A stretch of DNA of 64,000 nt from Buttiauxella warmboldiae (GTDB lineage Bacteria > Pseudomonadota > Gammaproteobacteria > Enterobacterales > Enterobacteriaceae): positions 1-64,000 of the forward strand of contig NZ_RPOH01000033.1 of the NCBI RefSeq assembly GCF_003818135.1, in the 5' to 3' direction. Below the pieces are notes generated by a model, which had not been told where the DNA came from, made no database searches, and saw only the letters and a list, made by a program, of their open reading frames with translations. Below, in pieces: positions 12,656 to 22,549 of the stretch (position 1 is its first letter; each line of letters begins with the position of its first letter). The translations under genes and the position numbers were made by a program.

Positions 12656-12679
12656 AATGTTGTATTTTGTATGCATCTT
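12656..12679 (-). promoter_or_regulatory. Probable NsrR operator of hmp
   Basis: Read on the minus strand the site begins AAGATGCATAC and continues through AAATACAACATT. This is close to the NsrR dyad (AAGATGCATTT repeated as an inverted pair): the first half-site is good and the second degenerate. It lies 32 bp upstream of hmp, whose E. coli orthologue is NsrR-repressed and NO-induced. Confidence 0.65.
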
Positions 12680-12836
12680 ATAAGACGCGCTGCCGAAAAA
12701 AAAGCGCTTCATGGTAAATGGAGAGTGAATGGTGATGATGAGATTCACATAACATGAAATTTCTGCACGTTGATGATGAATTTATATCCGTTGAAAGGCT
12801 CGGAAAATTTTGCCTGTAAACCCTTGCAGGACGCGC

Positions 12837-12852
12837 AGCCAATCGTTTGCGT
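12837..12852 (+). promoter_or_regulatory. PurR operator upstream of glyA
   Basis: AGCCAATCGTTTGCGT matches the PurR consensus ANGCAANCGNTTNCNT with one mismatch. E. coli glyA is likewise PurR-repressed and MetR-activated. A TGAAATTT element further upstream (about 12755) could be part of a MetR site but is too weak to call. Confidence 0.7.
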
Positions 12853-12970
12853 AAAAACCTCTGTCAAGACCTATCACGCAGCACTATTTCGGTTTACACT
12901 GTTGCCCGTCGCTAAAAACCCCATAGGTTATGCGATAAAATTTTACTGTTAGCTGAGTCAGGAGATGCGG

Positions 12971-14224
12971 ATGTTAAAGCGTGAAATGAATATTGCCGAT
13001 TATGATGCCCCACTGTGGCAGGCTATGGAGCAAGAAAAAGTACGTCAGGAAGAGCACATTGAACTGATCGCCTCCGAAAACTACACCAGCCCGCGCGTGA
13101 TGCAGGCTCAGGGTTCTCAGTTAACCAATAAATACGCGGAAGGCTACCCGGGCAAACGCTACTACGGCGGCTGTGAATATGTCGACGTGGTTGAGCAACT
13201 GGCTATTGACCGTGCAAAAGAGCTGTTTGGCGCTGATTACGCTAACGTGCAGCCGCACTCTGGTTCACAGGCTAACTTCGCGGTATACACCACGCTGCTG
13301 CAGCCTGGCGACACCGTTCTGGGGATGAACCTGGCACACGGCGGCCACCTGACTCACGGTTCCCCGGTAAACTTCTCCGGTAAGCTGTACAACATCGTTC
13401 CTTACGGTATCGATGAAACGGGTCATATCGACTACGCAGATCTGGAAAAACAGGCGAAAGAGCACAAACCGAAAATGATCATCGGTGGCTTCTCTGCTTA
13501 TTCCGGCGTGGTTGACTGGGCAAAAATGCGTGAAATCGCAGATATGGTTGGCGCCTATCTGTTCGTGGATATGGCGCACGTTGCGGGTCTTATCGCCGCA
13601 GGCGTTTACCCGAACCCGGTTCCACATGCGCACGTTGTCACCACCACTACGCACAAAACGCTGGCTGGCCCGCGCGGTGGTTTGATCCTTGCGAAAGGCG
13701 GCAGCGAAGAGCTGTATAAGAAACTGAACTCCGCCGTCTTCCCGGGTGCGCAGGGTGGGCCGCTGATGCACGTTATCGCGGGTAAAGCTGTTGCGCTGAA
13801 AGAAGCAATGGAACCCGAGTTCAGAACTTACCAGCAGCAAGTGGCTAAAAACGCAAAAGCGATGGTTTCTGTGTTCCTGGACCGTGGTTACAAAGTGGTG
13901 TCTGGTGGTACTGATAACCACCTGTTCCTGCTGGATCTGGTGGATAAAAACCTGACCGGTAAAGAAGCAGATGCTGCTCTGGGTCGCGCCAACATCACCG
14001 TGAACAAAAACAGCGTGCCAAACGATCCGAAGAGCCCGTTTGTGACTTCCGGTATCCGTATCGGTACGCCAGCGGTCACTCGCCGTGGCTTCACAGAAGC
14101 GGACGTTCGTGAACTGGCCGGCTGGATGTGCGATGTGTTGGATAGCATCAACGACGAAGCGGTTATTGAACGTACTAAGCAGAAGGTTCTGGATATCTGC
14201 GCGCGTCTTCCGGTTTACGCGTAA
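12971..14224 (+). CDS. glyA: Serine hydroxymethyltransferase
   Basis: 417 residues, identical in length to E. coli GlyA. PLP enzyme that interconverts serine and glycine and charges tetrahydrofolate with a one-carbon unit. The PLP lysine is Lys229 in [14 protein letters not shown], and the conserved ELIASENY and [10 protein letters not shown] segments are present. An ATG at 12965 is in frame, but AGGAG at 12960-12964 is correctly spaced only for the ATG at 12971, which also gives the family start [13 protein letters not shown]. Divergent from hmp; a terminator follows. Confidence 0.97.
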   Translation: MLKREMNIADYDAPLWQAMEQEKVRQEEHIELIASENYTSPRVMQAQGSQLTNKYAEGYPGKRYYGGCEYVDVVEQLAIDRAKELFGADYANVQPHSGSQANFAVYTTLLQPGDTVLGMNLAHGGHLTHGSPVNFSGKLYNIVPYGIDETGHIDYADLEKQAKEHKPKMIIGGFSAYSGVVDWAKMREIADMVGAYLFVDMAHVAGLIAAGVYPNPVPHAHVVTTTTHKTLAGPRGGLILAKGGSEELYKKLNSAVFPGAQGGPLMHVIAGKAVALKEAMEPEFRTYQQQVAKNAKAMVSVFLDRGYKVVSGGTDNHLFLLDLVDKNLTGKEADAALGRANITVNKNSVPNDPKSPFVTSGIRIGTPAVTRRGFTEADVRELAGWMCDVLDSINDEAVIERTKQKVLDICARLPVYA

Positions 14225-14240
14225 TCTCGCCTAATAGTGA

Positions 14241-14262
14241 AAACCCCGGCTCGCCGGGGTTT
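14241..14262 (+). terminator. glyA terminator hairpin
   Basis: AAACCCCGG-CTCG-CCGGGGTTT, a 9-bp perfect stem with a tetraloop, 17 bp after the glyA stop. Confidence 0.8.
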
Positions 14263-14272
14263 GATATCGCTG

Positions 14273-14308
14273 ACAAAGAAGGAAAAAGCGTAGTTTTTGC
14301 TTCTTTGT
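14273..14308 (-). terminator. Hairpin between glyA and yphH, probable yphH terminator
   Basis: The 9-bp arms ACAAAGAAG (14273-14281) and CTTCTTTGT (14300-14308) are perfect complements, and an inner AAAAA/TTTTT extends the stem after one mismatch. It lies past the stop codons of the convergent genes glyA and yphH. Confidence 0.5.
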
Positions 14309-14361
14309 GGTTATCAGCTGAAAATCAATAAATTGATTTCCCTTGTTTTTTTATAGCCAAA

Positions 14362-15558
14362 TCACACCAGGCTTAACGACTCTTCGGCGTACAAATAGCC
14401 AATTCCCATCACCTGCTGCGGCCGGCTTAACCGCCCGAAGCTGATTTGTGTTGCATTCGATTTGAGTGAGTCACCGTGATCAAACGGGTTAAACCCAATT
14501 TGCTTGTCGATGGTCGCAAGCCAGCTTTCGCCAAATCCGCAGCTTCTGCCGTAAAATAAAATCTGATTGATATTCAAGATATTGAGAAAATTATACAGGC
14601 TTAGTCCGATGGCATTAGCGGAATTTTCAACCCAGCGGCGAACCTGTTCATCGCCTTCATGCCATGCGGCAATTAACTGCTTTGATGTGATAGATTCCGG
14701 GTCGAATTTAGGTGAACTCGGTTGCGATTTTAACCAAATGCGGGCCTGCTTTTTTAACGCAGTTAACGAGGCAACTGTTTCAAGGCAGCCATAACGCCCG
14801 CAGTCACATGCCATACCGTCGGGATTGACAATCGTGTGGCCAATTTGTCCACTGCCATACAGGCTGCCGCGATAAATTTGTCCGTTAATCACAAATGATG
14901 AGCCGATACCGTAATCGACGTTTATCACGCAGAAATCCTGGCGATTCATTGGGTTCTGCCACTTCTCCGCCAGGGCCAACATCACGCAGTCGTTATCCAC
15001 CCTGACGGTTACGCCGAGCTTTTCTTCCAGCAGATATTTAATTTCTACCGGTTCACGCCACGGCGCTTGCGGCATAGTTTGTGACACGCCCGTTACCGGA
15101 TCGACCTGCCCATGAATGCCCAGTGCCAGGTTGATTGTTTTTTTCGGCCTGATTTTGCTCTGGTTTCGCCAGATACTTTCAATTGCAGCAAGTAAAGCCT
15201 GTGGTGTGGAAGCGTTCACATGAAGACGTTCAAATTCCCCCTGTGGTGACAGCTGCGCGTCGCACAGCTGGCTCTCAATACTGGTGGGCGTTACATTCAT
15301 GCAAAGAATAAAGTCACCATCCGGCGGAATGTGGTAACTGCCGCTATTAATCCCACGTTGACTCAGGTTTTCGCTGGAATGGCTTAGTTTTCCATCATGC
15401 ACCAGCTCTTCAAGGATCTTGCTCACCGCCGGAATCGACAGCCCGGTGTGCTGAGAAAATTGTGATTTACTGAGCCGTTTATGCTGCCACACCAGCCTGA
15501 TAAAAGTCTGACGATTGAGCTGCCGCACGCGTTGGTTGTTCAGCCCTGAATCATACAT
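14362..15558 (-). CDS. yphH: ROK-family transcriptional regulator, YphH-like
   Basis: 398 residues (E. coli YphH 397). It has an N-terminal winged helix-turn-helix (about 15-70, containing LSKSQFSQHTGLSIPAVSKILEEL) and a C-terminal ROK sugar-kinase-like domain with the zinc motif CDCGRYGCLE. ROK regulators of the NagC/Mlc type repress sugar genes until a sugar or sugar phosphate binds. Its location next to glyA and divergent from yphG matches E. coli, so it probably controls the yphG-porter-yphB genes. The ligand is unknown. Confidence 0.85.
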   Translation of the reverse strand: MYDSGLNNQRVRQLNRQTFIRLVWQHKRLSKSQFSQHTGLSIPAVSKILEELVHDGKLSHSSENLSQRGINSGSYHIPPDGDFILCMNVTPTSIESQLCDAQLSPQGEFERLHVNASTPQALLAAIESIWRNQSKIRPKKTINLALGIHGQVDPVTGVSQTMPQAPWREPVEIKYLLEEKLGVTVRVDNDCVMLALAEKWQNPMNRQDFCVINVDYGIGSSFVINGQIYRGSLYGSGQIGHTIVNPDGMACDCGRYGCLETVASLTALKKQARIWLKSQPSSPKFDPESITSKQLIAAWHEGDEQVRRWVENSANAIGLSLYNFLNILNINQILFYGRSCGFGESWLATIDKQIGFNPFDHGDSLKSNATQISFGRLSRPQQVMGIGYLYAEESLSLV

Positions 15559-15673
15559 TTCACTAAACTCCGTTAACTTTATTGTGTGAGCATTAAGCGT
15601 TCTGAGGTGGAATGAGTTCTCTACACTGCAAACATAACGTATTTCACTGTTGTTTGTTTACTGGAGAAACGAA
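15559..15673. promoter_or_regulatory. Divergent yphH/yphG control region
   Basis: 115 bp between the two divergent starts, AT-richer than the flanking genes. It must hold both promoters and presumably the ROK-regulator operator, but no dyad stands out clearly enough to place it. Confidence 0.45.
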
Positions 15674-18600
15674 ATGTACGGAGCCGTTAACGTCTGGCAA
15701 GAGACGATTGCGTTACCCACCTGGACGACCGGTGCGGAGGACCCGAATCCCATGTTTCTGGAAAACCGTGTCTACCAGGGGTCTTCCGGTGCGGTTTATC
15801 CCTACGGCGTCATCGACACGCTCACCGGCAAGCAGGAGATGCGCGACTACCACGCCGTGTGGATTGAAAACGACTTTATTCGCGTGATGCTGCTGCCGGA
15901 ATTGGGCGGGCGTATTCACCGCGCCTATGACAAAGTGATGGAGCGCGATTTTGTTTACTACAACGAAGTGGTGAAACCGGCGCTGGTGGGATTGGTCGGG
16001 CCGTGGATTTCCGGCGGTATCGAATTTAACTGGCCGCAGCACCATCGCCCAACCACCTTTATGCCAGTGGATGTCACTTTCCAGAAGCATGACAGCGGTG
16101 CGCAAACCGTCTGGCTTGGCGAAGTGGAACCGATGCGCGGCTTGCAGGTCATGACCGGATTTACGCTCTACCCGGAAAAAGCGCTGATTGAAATCACCGG
16201 CAAAGTGTTCAACGGCAACGCCACGCCGCGCCATTTTCTGTGGTGGGCGAATCCGGCAGTCAAAGGCGGCGACGATCACCAAAGCGTATTCCCCCCTGAT
16301 GTTACCGCAGTATTCGATCACGGCAAACGTGATGTTTCCGCCTTCCCGATTGCCCACGGCACTTACTACAAAGTCGACTATTCCGCAGGCGTCGATATCT
16401 CTCGCTACAAAAACATCCCGGTGCCAACGTCATATATGGCGGATAAATCAGAATATGATTTTGTCGGCGCTTACCATCACGGCGAGCAGGGCGGTTTGCT
16501 GCATATTGCCGATCACCATGTCTCACCGGGCAAGAAACAATGGACGTGGGGAAATTGTGATTTCGGCCAGGCATGGGACCGCAATCTGACCGACGAAAAT
16601 GGCCCGTACATCGAACTTATGACCGGCGTATTTACCGATAACCAGCCGGATTTCACCTGGCTTGCCCCTTACGAAGAAAAAGTCTTTGTGCAGAATTTCC
16701 TGCCATACAGCCAGTTGGGCACTTTGCAAAATGCCAACACTCAGGCGGTGGTGAAACTTGAGCGCCATAACGGTGAACTACACCTCGGACTCTATGCCAT
16801 CGCGCCGTTGCCAGACGCTACGTTAGAAATTGAATCAGCGGGTAAAACATTGTGGAAAACTGGGCTTTCCCTGCAACCCGCGCAGGCGTGGCAGGAAGCT
16901 ATCAGCGACCGCTGGCCGCAGCGCCTGACGCTGAATCTGCGTGATGCGCAGGGCAAACTCATTCTCAGCTACTGCGAGCATGTTCCGGAAGATTTACCTC
17001 TGCCGCAGCCTGCAAGTGCTCCGGCTAAACCGCAGGACATCAGCAATTGTGACGAGTTGTATTTTATCGGCCAGCATCTCGAGCAGTATCTGCACGCCAG
17101 CCGTTCAGCGTTTGATTATTACCAACGAGCGCTGGCGCTGGACCCGGAGGATTACCGTTGTAACGTGGCATTAGGTCAGCTCGAGCTGAACCGGGGAAAC
17201 TGGGCGCTTGCCGAACAGTACGCCGACGCCGCGCTGAAACGTGCGCACCGTCTGAACAAAAATCCGCAAAACGGTGATGCCAGCATGTTGCGTGGGGCGG
17301 CAAAAGAGAGGCAGGACGACTGCGCCGGGGCTTTTGACGATTACTTTAAAGCGAGCTGGAGTGGCAATTGCCGTGATGCCGCATTTTACGCGCTTGCTCG
17401 CCTGGCGCTGCGCAAAGATGAAGCCGTGCAGGCGCTGGCATTTGTGAATCAAAGCCTGAAATTCAATGCCAGCAATAATCTGGCAATGGGGCTAAAAGCA
17501 CTGGTGCTGCAGCAAACTGGCGCATCACAACAGGCATTGGATTGGGTTGCGCAGCAGCTCAAGGAATACCCGCTAAGTTATGTTCTGCACTATGCCCGCT
17601 GGGCGATCACGCAAAGCGAAACTGACCGGGCTGAACTGGTGCGTATCACCGGGCAACGTGGTGTGAATGCCAGCGTGCTGGCTGGATGGTTAGTGAGTTT
17701 AGGCCGGGAGTCGGCGGCAAAAGAGCTGCTGCGCGTTCTGGACTCACAAGAGGCAATGCCGCTTCTGTGGCGCGCGGCACTGGAAACCGACCACGCACAG
17801 CAACATGCTTTTGTGCAGCAGGCGCAGAATAATTTTGCCCGCAAAGTTCTCTTCCCGAACACGCTGGACGAAGTGCAAATGCTACAGCGTTTGCCGCACG
17901 CTGGTTTTGCGCGATATCTGCTGGGCTGTTTCTGGTACAGCAAACGCCGTTATCAGGAAGCGGTCGTCTGCTGGCAGTTTACCGCACAGCAGCTTCCTGA
18001 ATTCGCTGCTGTTCAGCGCGTGATGGGGATCCATGCCTGGAATAAAAAACACGATGCCCAACTGGCGGAGCAGTATCTGCAACGAGCCGTGGATCTGGAG
18101 CCGGACAATGCACGTTTCCTGTTCGAACTCGATTATCTACAAAAACTCAATGGCCGTTCTACCGAACAGCGATTGGCTTACCTTACCGCTCGCCGCGAGG
18201 TGGTGCTGAAACGTGATGACCTGACCGCTGAATTGCTCAGCCTGTGGAATATTCACGGTGAAACTGATGCCGCCGCGCAGGTTCTGGCACAACGAAAGTT
18301 TCACCCGTGGGAAGGTGGAGAAGGGAAAGTCACCGGGCAGTATCTGATTAACCTGCAGCGCCGGGCGCTGGCGTGTATTGCCGATAAACACTTTGGCAAA
18401 GCGGAGGCGTTACTTCAGCAAGCGCTCAGCTACCCGGAAAACCTCGGTGAAGGGCGCTTAGTCGGCCAGAGCGATAACGATATCTGGTATCTGCTTGGCT
18501 GGTGTGCGCAACAGCTGCAACAGCCGGAACGTGCGCAGCAGTATTTCGAACGCGCTCTTGCAGGTGGCTCCACTCTGGAGGCCGGGCGTTACTACAACGA

Positions 18601-18949
18601 TCAGCCTGTCGATTACCTGTTCTATCAAGCGATGGCGCAGGCACGTCTGGGTGACAACACGCAGGCACAGCAGCAATTCCGCAGCTTTATCGCCTGGGCT
18701 GATACGCACTTGAATGACCTCTCTGAACCCGATTTCTTTGCCGTCTCCCTGCCCGATTTGGTCGCGCTTGATGCCGATCGTCAATCAGTACATCGGCAGC
18801 ACTGTCTGTTTGTCGCAGCGCTTGGGCATCTGGGGCTTGGGGAAATCAGCGAATTTGAAGCAGCACTGAAAACCCTGTTGTCACAAAACCCGGCTCATGA
18901 CAAAGCGCACCTGCTGCAGCTGGCAATGCAGCGCGGCGTGTTTGCCTGA
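15674..18949 (+). CDS. yphG: YphG-like DUF5107 / TPR protein
   Basis: 1091 residues (E. coli YphG 1093). The N-terminal 400 or so residues form the DUF5107 (galactose-mutarotase-like beta-sandwich) domain, with conserved PELGGRIHRAYDK and SGGIEFNWPQHHRPTTFMPV. The remainder contains tetratricopeptide-like helical repeats. Its biochemical role is unproven; the fold and cluster suggest recognition or processing of a carbohydrate. No signal peptide is seen, so it is probably cytoplasmic. The ATG at 15674 is chosen because GGAG precedes it by 7 nt; an ATG 24 nt upstream has no ribosome site. First gene of a yphG-porter-yphB operon. Confidence 0.85.
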   Translation: MYGAVNVWQETIALPTWTTGAEDPNPMFLENRVYQGSSGAVYPYGVIDTLTGKQEMRDYHAVWIENDFIRVMLLPELGGRIHRAYDKVMERDFVYYNEVVKPALVGLVGPWISGGIEFNWPQHHRPTTFMPVDVTFQKHDSGAQTVWLGEVEPMRGLQVMTGFTLYPEKALIEITGKVFNGNATPRHFLWWANPAVKGGDDHQSVFPPDVTAVFDHGKRDVSAFPIAHGTYYKVDYSAGVDISRYKNIPVPTSYMADKSEYDFVGAYHHGEQGGLLHIADHHVSPGKKQWTWGNCDFGQAWDRNLTDENGPYIELMTGVFTDNQPDFTWLAPYEEKVFVQNFLPYSQLGTLQNANTQAVVKLERHNGELHLGLYAIAPLPDATLEIESAGKTLWKTGLSLQPAQAWQEAISDRWPQRLTLNLRDAQGKLILSYCEHVPEDLPLPQPASAPAKPQDISNCDELYFIGQHLEQYLHASRSAFDYYQRALALDPEDYRCNVALGQLELNRGNWALAEQYADAALKRAHRLNKNPQNGDASMLRGAAKERQDDCAGAFDDYFKASWSGNCRDAAFYALARLALRKDEAVQALAFVNQSLKFNASNNLAMGLKALVLQQTGASQQALDWVAQQLKEYPLSYVLHYARWAITQSETDRAELVRITGQRGVNASVLAGWLVSLGRESAAKELLRVLDSQEAMPLLWRAALETDHAQQHAFVQQAQNNFARKVLFPNTLDEVQMLQRLPHAGFARYLLGCFWYSKRRYQEAVVCWQFTAQQLPEFAAVQRVMGIHAWNKKHDAQLAEQYLQRAVDLEPDNARFLFELDYLQKLNGRSTEQRLAYLTARREVVLKRDDLTAELLSLWNIHGETDAAAQVLAQRKFHPWEGGEGKVTGQYLINLQRRALACIADKHFGKAEALLQQALSYPENLGEGRLVGQSDNDIWYLLGWCAQQLQQPERAQQYFERALAGGSTLEAGRYYNDQPVDYLFYQAMAQARLGDNTQAQQQFRSFIAWADTHLNDLSEPDFFAVSLPDLVALDADRQSVHRQHCLFVAALGHLGLGEISEFEAALKTLLSQNPAHDKAHLLQLAMQRGVFA

Positions 18950-19023
18950 GCGTTGAAATAACAATAAACGGCGGGAGATAAATCCCGCTCCTCTGCATCT
19001 CTACAGGATTTTAACGAGGAAAC

Positions 19024-20466
19024 ATGATGAACACTGCACAGACACAATTACGTATGGGGTATGTCTGGACAATCTGTCTGGTCGCAGCCTGCGGAGGTTT
19101 GCTGTTTGGTTATGACTGGGTGGTTATTGGGGGGGCGAAACCGTTCTACGAAGCTTACTTCTCGATTACCGATCCCGCCCAATCTGGTTGGGCGATGAGC
19201 TCTGCGCTGGTTGGTTGTATTTTCGGCGCGTTAATTTCTGGCTGGTGTGCCGATAAATTTGGGCGTAAAACGCCGCTGATTCTGTCGGCGATTTTGTTTA
19301 CCGCATCGGCCTGGGGCACAGCCATGGCCAGCAACTTCGACATGTTTGTGGTGTTTCGCATCGTCGGCGGGGTAGGGATTGGCCTCGCATCAGCGCTCAG
19401 CCCAATGTATATCGCGGAAGTCAGCCCCGCGGAAAAGCGCGGTAAGTTTGTTGCTATCAACCAGCTCACTATTGTGATTGGGGTCCTGGCGGCACAGCTT
19501 ATCAACCTGCTGATTGCCGAACCTGTAACCAGTACAGCGACAATGCAGGAGATCACTCAAACCTGGAACGGGCAGGTTGGCTGGCGCTGGATGTTTGGCG
19601 CGGAGCTGGTTCCGGCGCTGGCGTTTTTAGTGTTGATGTTTTTTGTGCCGGAATCACCGCGCTGGCTGGCGCGTGCCGGTAAAAATGAACGCGCTCACCA
19701 GATGCTGAAACGTATTGGTAACCAGAAATATGCAGACGATACGCTGAATGACATTCTGCAAACGCTGAGTAAAGACGCACAAAAAGTCTCCTGGGGCGCG
19801 CTGTGGCAGCCGCAGGTCAAGCCAATCGTTATTATTGGGATGGTGCTGGCCGTGTTCCAGCAGTGGTGCGGGATTAATGTGATCTTTAACTATGCGCAGG
19901 AGATCTTCGCCTCCGCCGGGTTTGATATCAACAGCACGCTGAAATCAATTGTCGCAACCGGTTTGGTCAACCTTATCTTTACCCTCGCAGCGCTGCCGCT
20001 GGTGGACAAAATTGGTCGCCGTAAACTGATGCTGTTTGGTGCCGCAGGCCTGACGATCATCTATGCATTAATTGGCGCGGCTTACGGGCTTGGTATTATG
20101 GGGCTGCCGGTGTTGATTCTGGTTCTGGCGGCGATTGCGATTTACGCCCTGACGCTGGCACCGGTTACCTGGGTTCTGCTGTCTGAAATTTTCCCGAACC
20201 GCGTGCGTGGACTTGCGATGTCTTTGGGCACTCTGGCACTCTGGGTGGCTTGTTTCTTGTTGACCTACACTTTCCCGTTATTGAATGCAGGACTGGGCGC
20301 GGCGGGGAGCTTCCTGCTGTATGGTGTGATTTGTGCGGCCGGTTTTGTCTACATACGCCATTATGTGCCGGAAACCAAAGGCGTGAGCCTGGAAGCGCTG
20401 GAAAAACGTATGGCGGAGCAACATGGTGCTGCGGCAAAAGCGCGTGCTGAAAGAGTGGTGCATTAA
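19024..20466 (+). CDS. Sugar-porter family MFS transporter
   Basis: 480 residues with 12 membrane helices. Sugar-porter signatures are clear: GGLLFGYDWVVIGG in helix 1, DKFGRK in loop 2-3, PESPRWL before the central loop, DKIGRRK in loop 8-9, and PETKG after helix 12. It would be a proton:sugar symporter of the XylE/GalP type; the substrate cannot be read. The second ATG (19027) is better spaced from GAGGA at 19016-19020 and could be the true start. It replaces the ABC transporter yphDEF found at this position in E. coli, and its stop is 3 nt before the yphB-like gene. Confidence 0.85.
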   Translation: MMNTAQTQLRMGYVWTICLVAACGGLLFGYDWVVIGGAKPFYEAYFSITDPAQSGWAMSSALVGCIFGALISGWCADKFGRKTPLILSAILFTASAWGTAMASNFDMFVVFRIVGGVGIGLASALSPMYIAEVSPAEKRGKFVAINQLTIVIGVLAAQLINLLIAEPVTSTATMQEITQTWNGQVGWRWMFGAELVPALAFLVLMFFVPESPRWLARAGKNERAHQMLKRIGNQKYADDTLNDILQTLSKDAQKVSWGALWQPQVKPIVIIGMVLAVFQQWCGINVIFNYAQEIFASAGFDINSTLKSIVATGLVNLIFTLAALPLVDKIGRRKLMLFGAAGLTIIYALIGAAYGLGIMGLPVLILVLAAIAIYALTLAPVTWVLLSEIFPNRVRGLAMSLGTLALWVACFLLTYTFPLLNAGLGAAGSFLLYGVICAAGFVYIRHYVPETKGVSLEALEKRMAEQHGAAAKARAERVVH

Positions 20467-20469
20467 GCG

Positions 20470-21312
20470 ATGGAAGAGCTGACGCTTGAAAACGAATATT
20501 TACGCTTAATCGTCGCCCCGCAAGGGGCGGCAATTCTTCATCTGGATTCGCTTACCCATCAACAACCCGTTCTGTATGCTGGCGAGAAGGCGCTGTTTCC
20601 CATGTTACCGCTGGCTAATCGCGTGGCGGGAAATGCTTTTCAGCTACAGGGTGAAACCGTCGAATTACCAAAAAGTCCGGCGGATTCGCAGTTTTTCCTG
20701 CATGGCGACGGCTGGCTGAAAACCTGGCTGGTTGAAAGTTATGATCTTCACAAAACCGTGCTGACGCTAAACAGCCAGCATGATTGCGGGTTTGATTATC
20801 ATGCAAAGCTGACTTATCGCCTGCAAGGGCCGCGCTTGATTGCCGAACTGGTTTTGACCCACCGGGGAAGTCAGCCAATGGTCTATGGTCTGGGTTTTCA
20901 TCCTTTTTTCCCTCTCACGCCTTCCACGCGCGTACAGTTTGGCGCAACCGGTTTCTGGCCGGAGGGGGAAAACCATTTACCGACCCCGTGGCGTGGAGAG
21001 CTAACGCCGCAAGCCAATTTCATCAATGCAAAAAAACCGGACAACCAGTGGCTGAACGTTGGGTATTCCGGCTGGAGTGGAACGGCGCGAGTTGAGAGCG
21101 ACGATATGTGCATACAGCTTATTTGCCCCACGCCATACTTAATGGTCTTTCGCCCGCAAGATGGGTCCTTTATCTGTCTTGAGCCACAAACTCACCCGGT
21201 GAACGCTCATAATATTGCCGGGCAGCCCGGGCTGGTTCTATTGCGGCGTGAGGAGTTAACGAGCCTGAAAATGGAGATTGTGGTTTTGTCGCGTGATGAT
21301 AAAACCACGTAA
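20470..21312 (+). CDS. yphB: Aldose 1-epimerase family protein, YphB-like
   Basis: 280 residues (E. coli YphB about 290) of the galactose-mutarotase fold. Motifs include LANRVAGNAFQLQGE near the N-terminus, GLGFHPFFPL with the conserved His in the middle, and FICLEPQTHPVNAHN near the C-terminus with the conserved catalytic-type Glu. Enzymes of this family interconvert alpha and beta anomers of hexoses. It lies directly behind the sugar porter (3 nt gap), so it likely prepares the imported sugar for the next step. The exact sugar is unknown. Confidence 0.85.
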   Translation: MEELTLENEYLRLIVAPQGAAILHLDSLTHQQPVLYAGEKALFPMLPLANRVAGNAFQLQGETVELPKSPADSQFFLHGDGWLKTWLVESYDLHKTVLTLNSQHDCGFDYHAKLTYRLQGPRLIAELVLTHRGSQPMVYGLGFHPFFPLTPSTRVQFGATGFWPEGENHLPTPWRGELTPQANFINAKKPDNQWLNVGYSGWSGTARVESDDMCIQLICPTPYLMVFRPQDGSFICLEPQTHPVNAHNIAGQPGLVLLRREELTSLKMEIVVLSRDDKTT

Positions 21313-21397
21313 TTATTGCATGTTATTAAACTGTTAATGATTGCTTGCAAGCCAGCCTGCGCTCGGACACACTAACGCCTCCAGAACGGGAGGGATC

Positions 21398-22549
21398 ATG
21401 GTTTTGCATTCAACGCGCTGGCTGGCGCTCAGTTATTTTACCTATTTCTTTAGCTACGGGATTTTTCTGCCATTCTGGAGCGTCTGGCTTGCCGGAGTGG
21501 GCCTGCCACCTGAAACGATAGGATTGTTGTTAGGGGCTGGATTAATCGCCCGTTTCCTCGGCAGCTTGCTTCTGGCACCTCGTGTGACCGACCCTTCTCG
21601 CCTGGTTTTTGCTTTACGCCTCCTTGCCTTACTCACTTTACTTTTCGCTGCCGCTTTCTGGTTCGGGCAAACCGCCGCCTGGCTGCTGATTGTCATGGTG
21701 GGCTTCAACCTGTTCTTCTCGCCTCTGGTGCCGCTTACTGATGCACTGGCGGGAACCTGGCAGCGGCAAATCACCATGGATTACGGGCGCGTGCGTCTGT
21801 GGGGATCGCTGGCGTTTGTGATTGGTTCTGCCATGACGGGGAAACTGGTGAGCTTGTTTAGCTACCAGGCGATTCTGGTGCTGCTGAGCATTGGCGTCGC
21901 GTCGATGCTCATCGGCATGATGCTGCGCCCATCGGTGATGCCGCAAGGCGAAGCGAGGCACAGCGAAGGCGCAGGCTGGCAGGCGTGGAAGAAACTGGTG
22001 CTCGGCTCCTGGCGCTTCCTGGCCTGCGTCACGTTGCTGCAGGGAGCACATGCGGCGTATTACGGGTTCAGCGCTATTTACTGGCAAGGTGCGGGCTATT
22101 CCGCCTCGGTTGTCGGGTATTTATGGTCGCTGGGCGTGGTGGCGGAAATCGTGATTTTTGCGCTGAGCAACAAGCTGTTCCGTAACTGGAGCGCGCGTGA
22201 TTTGCTGCTGCTTTCCGGCGTGTCGGGCATTTTGCGCTGGAGCCTGATGGCCTACACCTCCGATTTGCCGTGGCTGATTGCCGCGCAAATCCTGCACTGC
22301 GGCAGCTTCACCCTCTGCCACCTGGCGGCGATGCGCTATATCTCCGCAAGACAGGGAAGCGAGGTCATACGTCTCCAGTCCGTCTATTCTGCGGTGGCGA
22401 TGGGCGGCGGGATTGCGATTATGACCATGTTCTCCGGCTACCTTTATCAGCATATGCAGGGCGGGGTATTCTGGATTATGGCTTTGGTGGCGGTTCCCGC
22501 ATTATTGATTCGCCCACGCCCGGTTTCGTATTGCGTTAACGCTCAATAA
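21398..22549 (+). CDS. hcaT: MFS transporter HcaT (3-phenylpropionate porter family)
   Basis: 383 residues (E. coli HcaT 379) with 12 hydrophobic helices, conserved through its length (for example SYGIFLPFWSVWL, DYGRVRLWGS, GYSASVVGYLWSLGVVAEI). E. coli HcaT is the predicted phenylpropionate porter of the hca dioxygenase cluster. The frame is open upstream to 21341, but the family start MVLHSTRWLAL at 21398 has GGGAGGG just before it. The hcaREFCBD genes that flank it in E. coli are absent, so its substrate here is uncertain. It overlaps the 3' end of csiE by 14 bp. Confidence 0.88.
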   Translation: MVLHSTRWLALSYFTYFFSYGIFLPFWSVWLAGVGLPPETIGLLLGAGLIARFLGSLLLAPRVTDPSRLVFALRLLALLTLLFAAAFWFGQTAAWLLIVMVGFNLFFSPLVPLTDALAGTWQRQITMDYGRVRLWGSLAFVIGSAMTGKLVSLFSYQAILVLLSIGVASMLIGMMLRPSVMPQGEARHSEGAGWQAWKKLVLGSWRFLACVTLLQGAHAAYYGFSAIYWQGAGYSASVVGYLWSLGVVAEIVIFALSNKLFRNWSARDLLLLSGVSGILRWSLMAYTSDLPWLIAAQILHCGSFTLCHLAAMRYISARQGSEVIRLQSVYSAVAMGGGIAIMTMFSGYLYQHMQGGVFWIMALVAVPALLIRPRPVSYCVNAQ

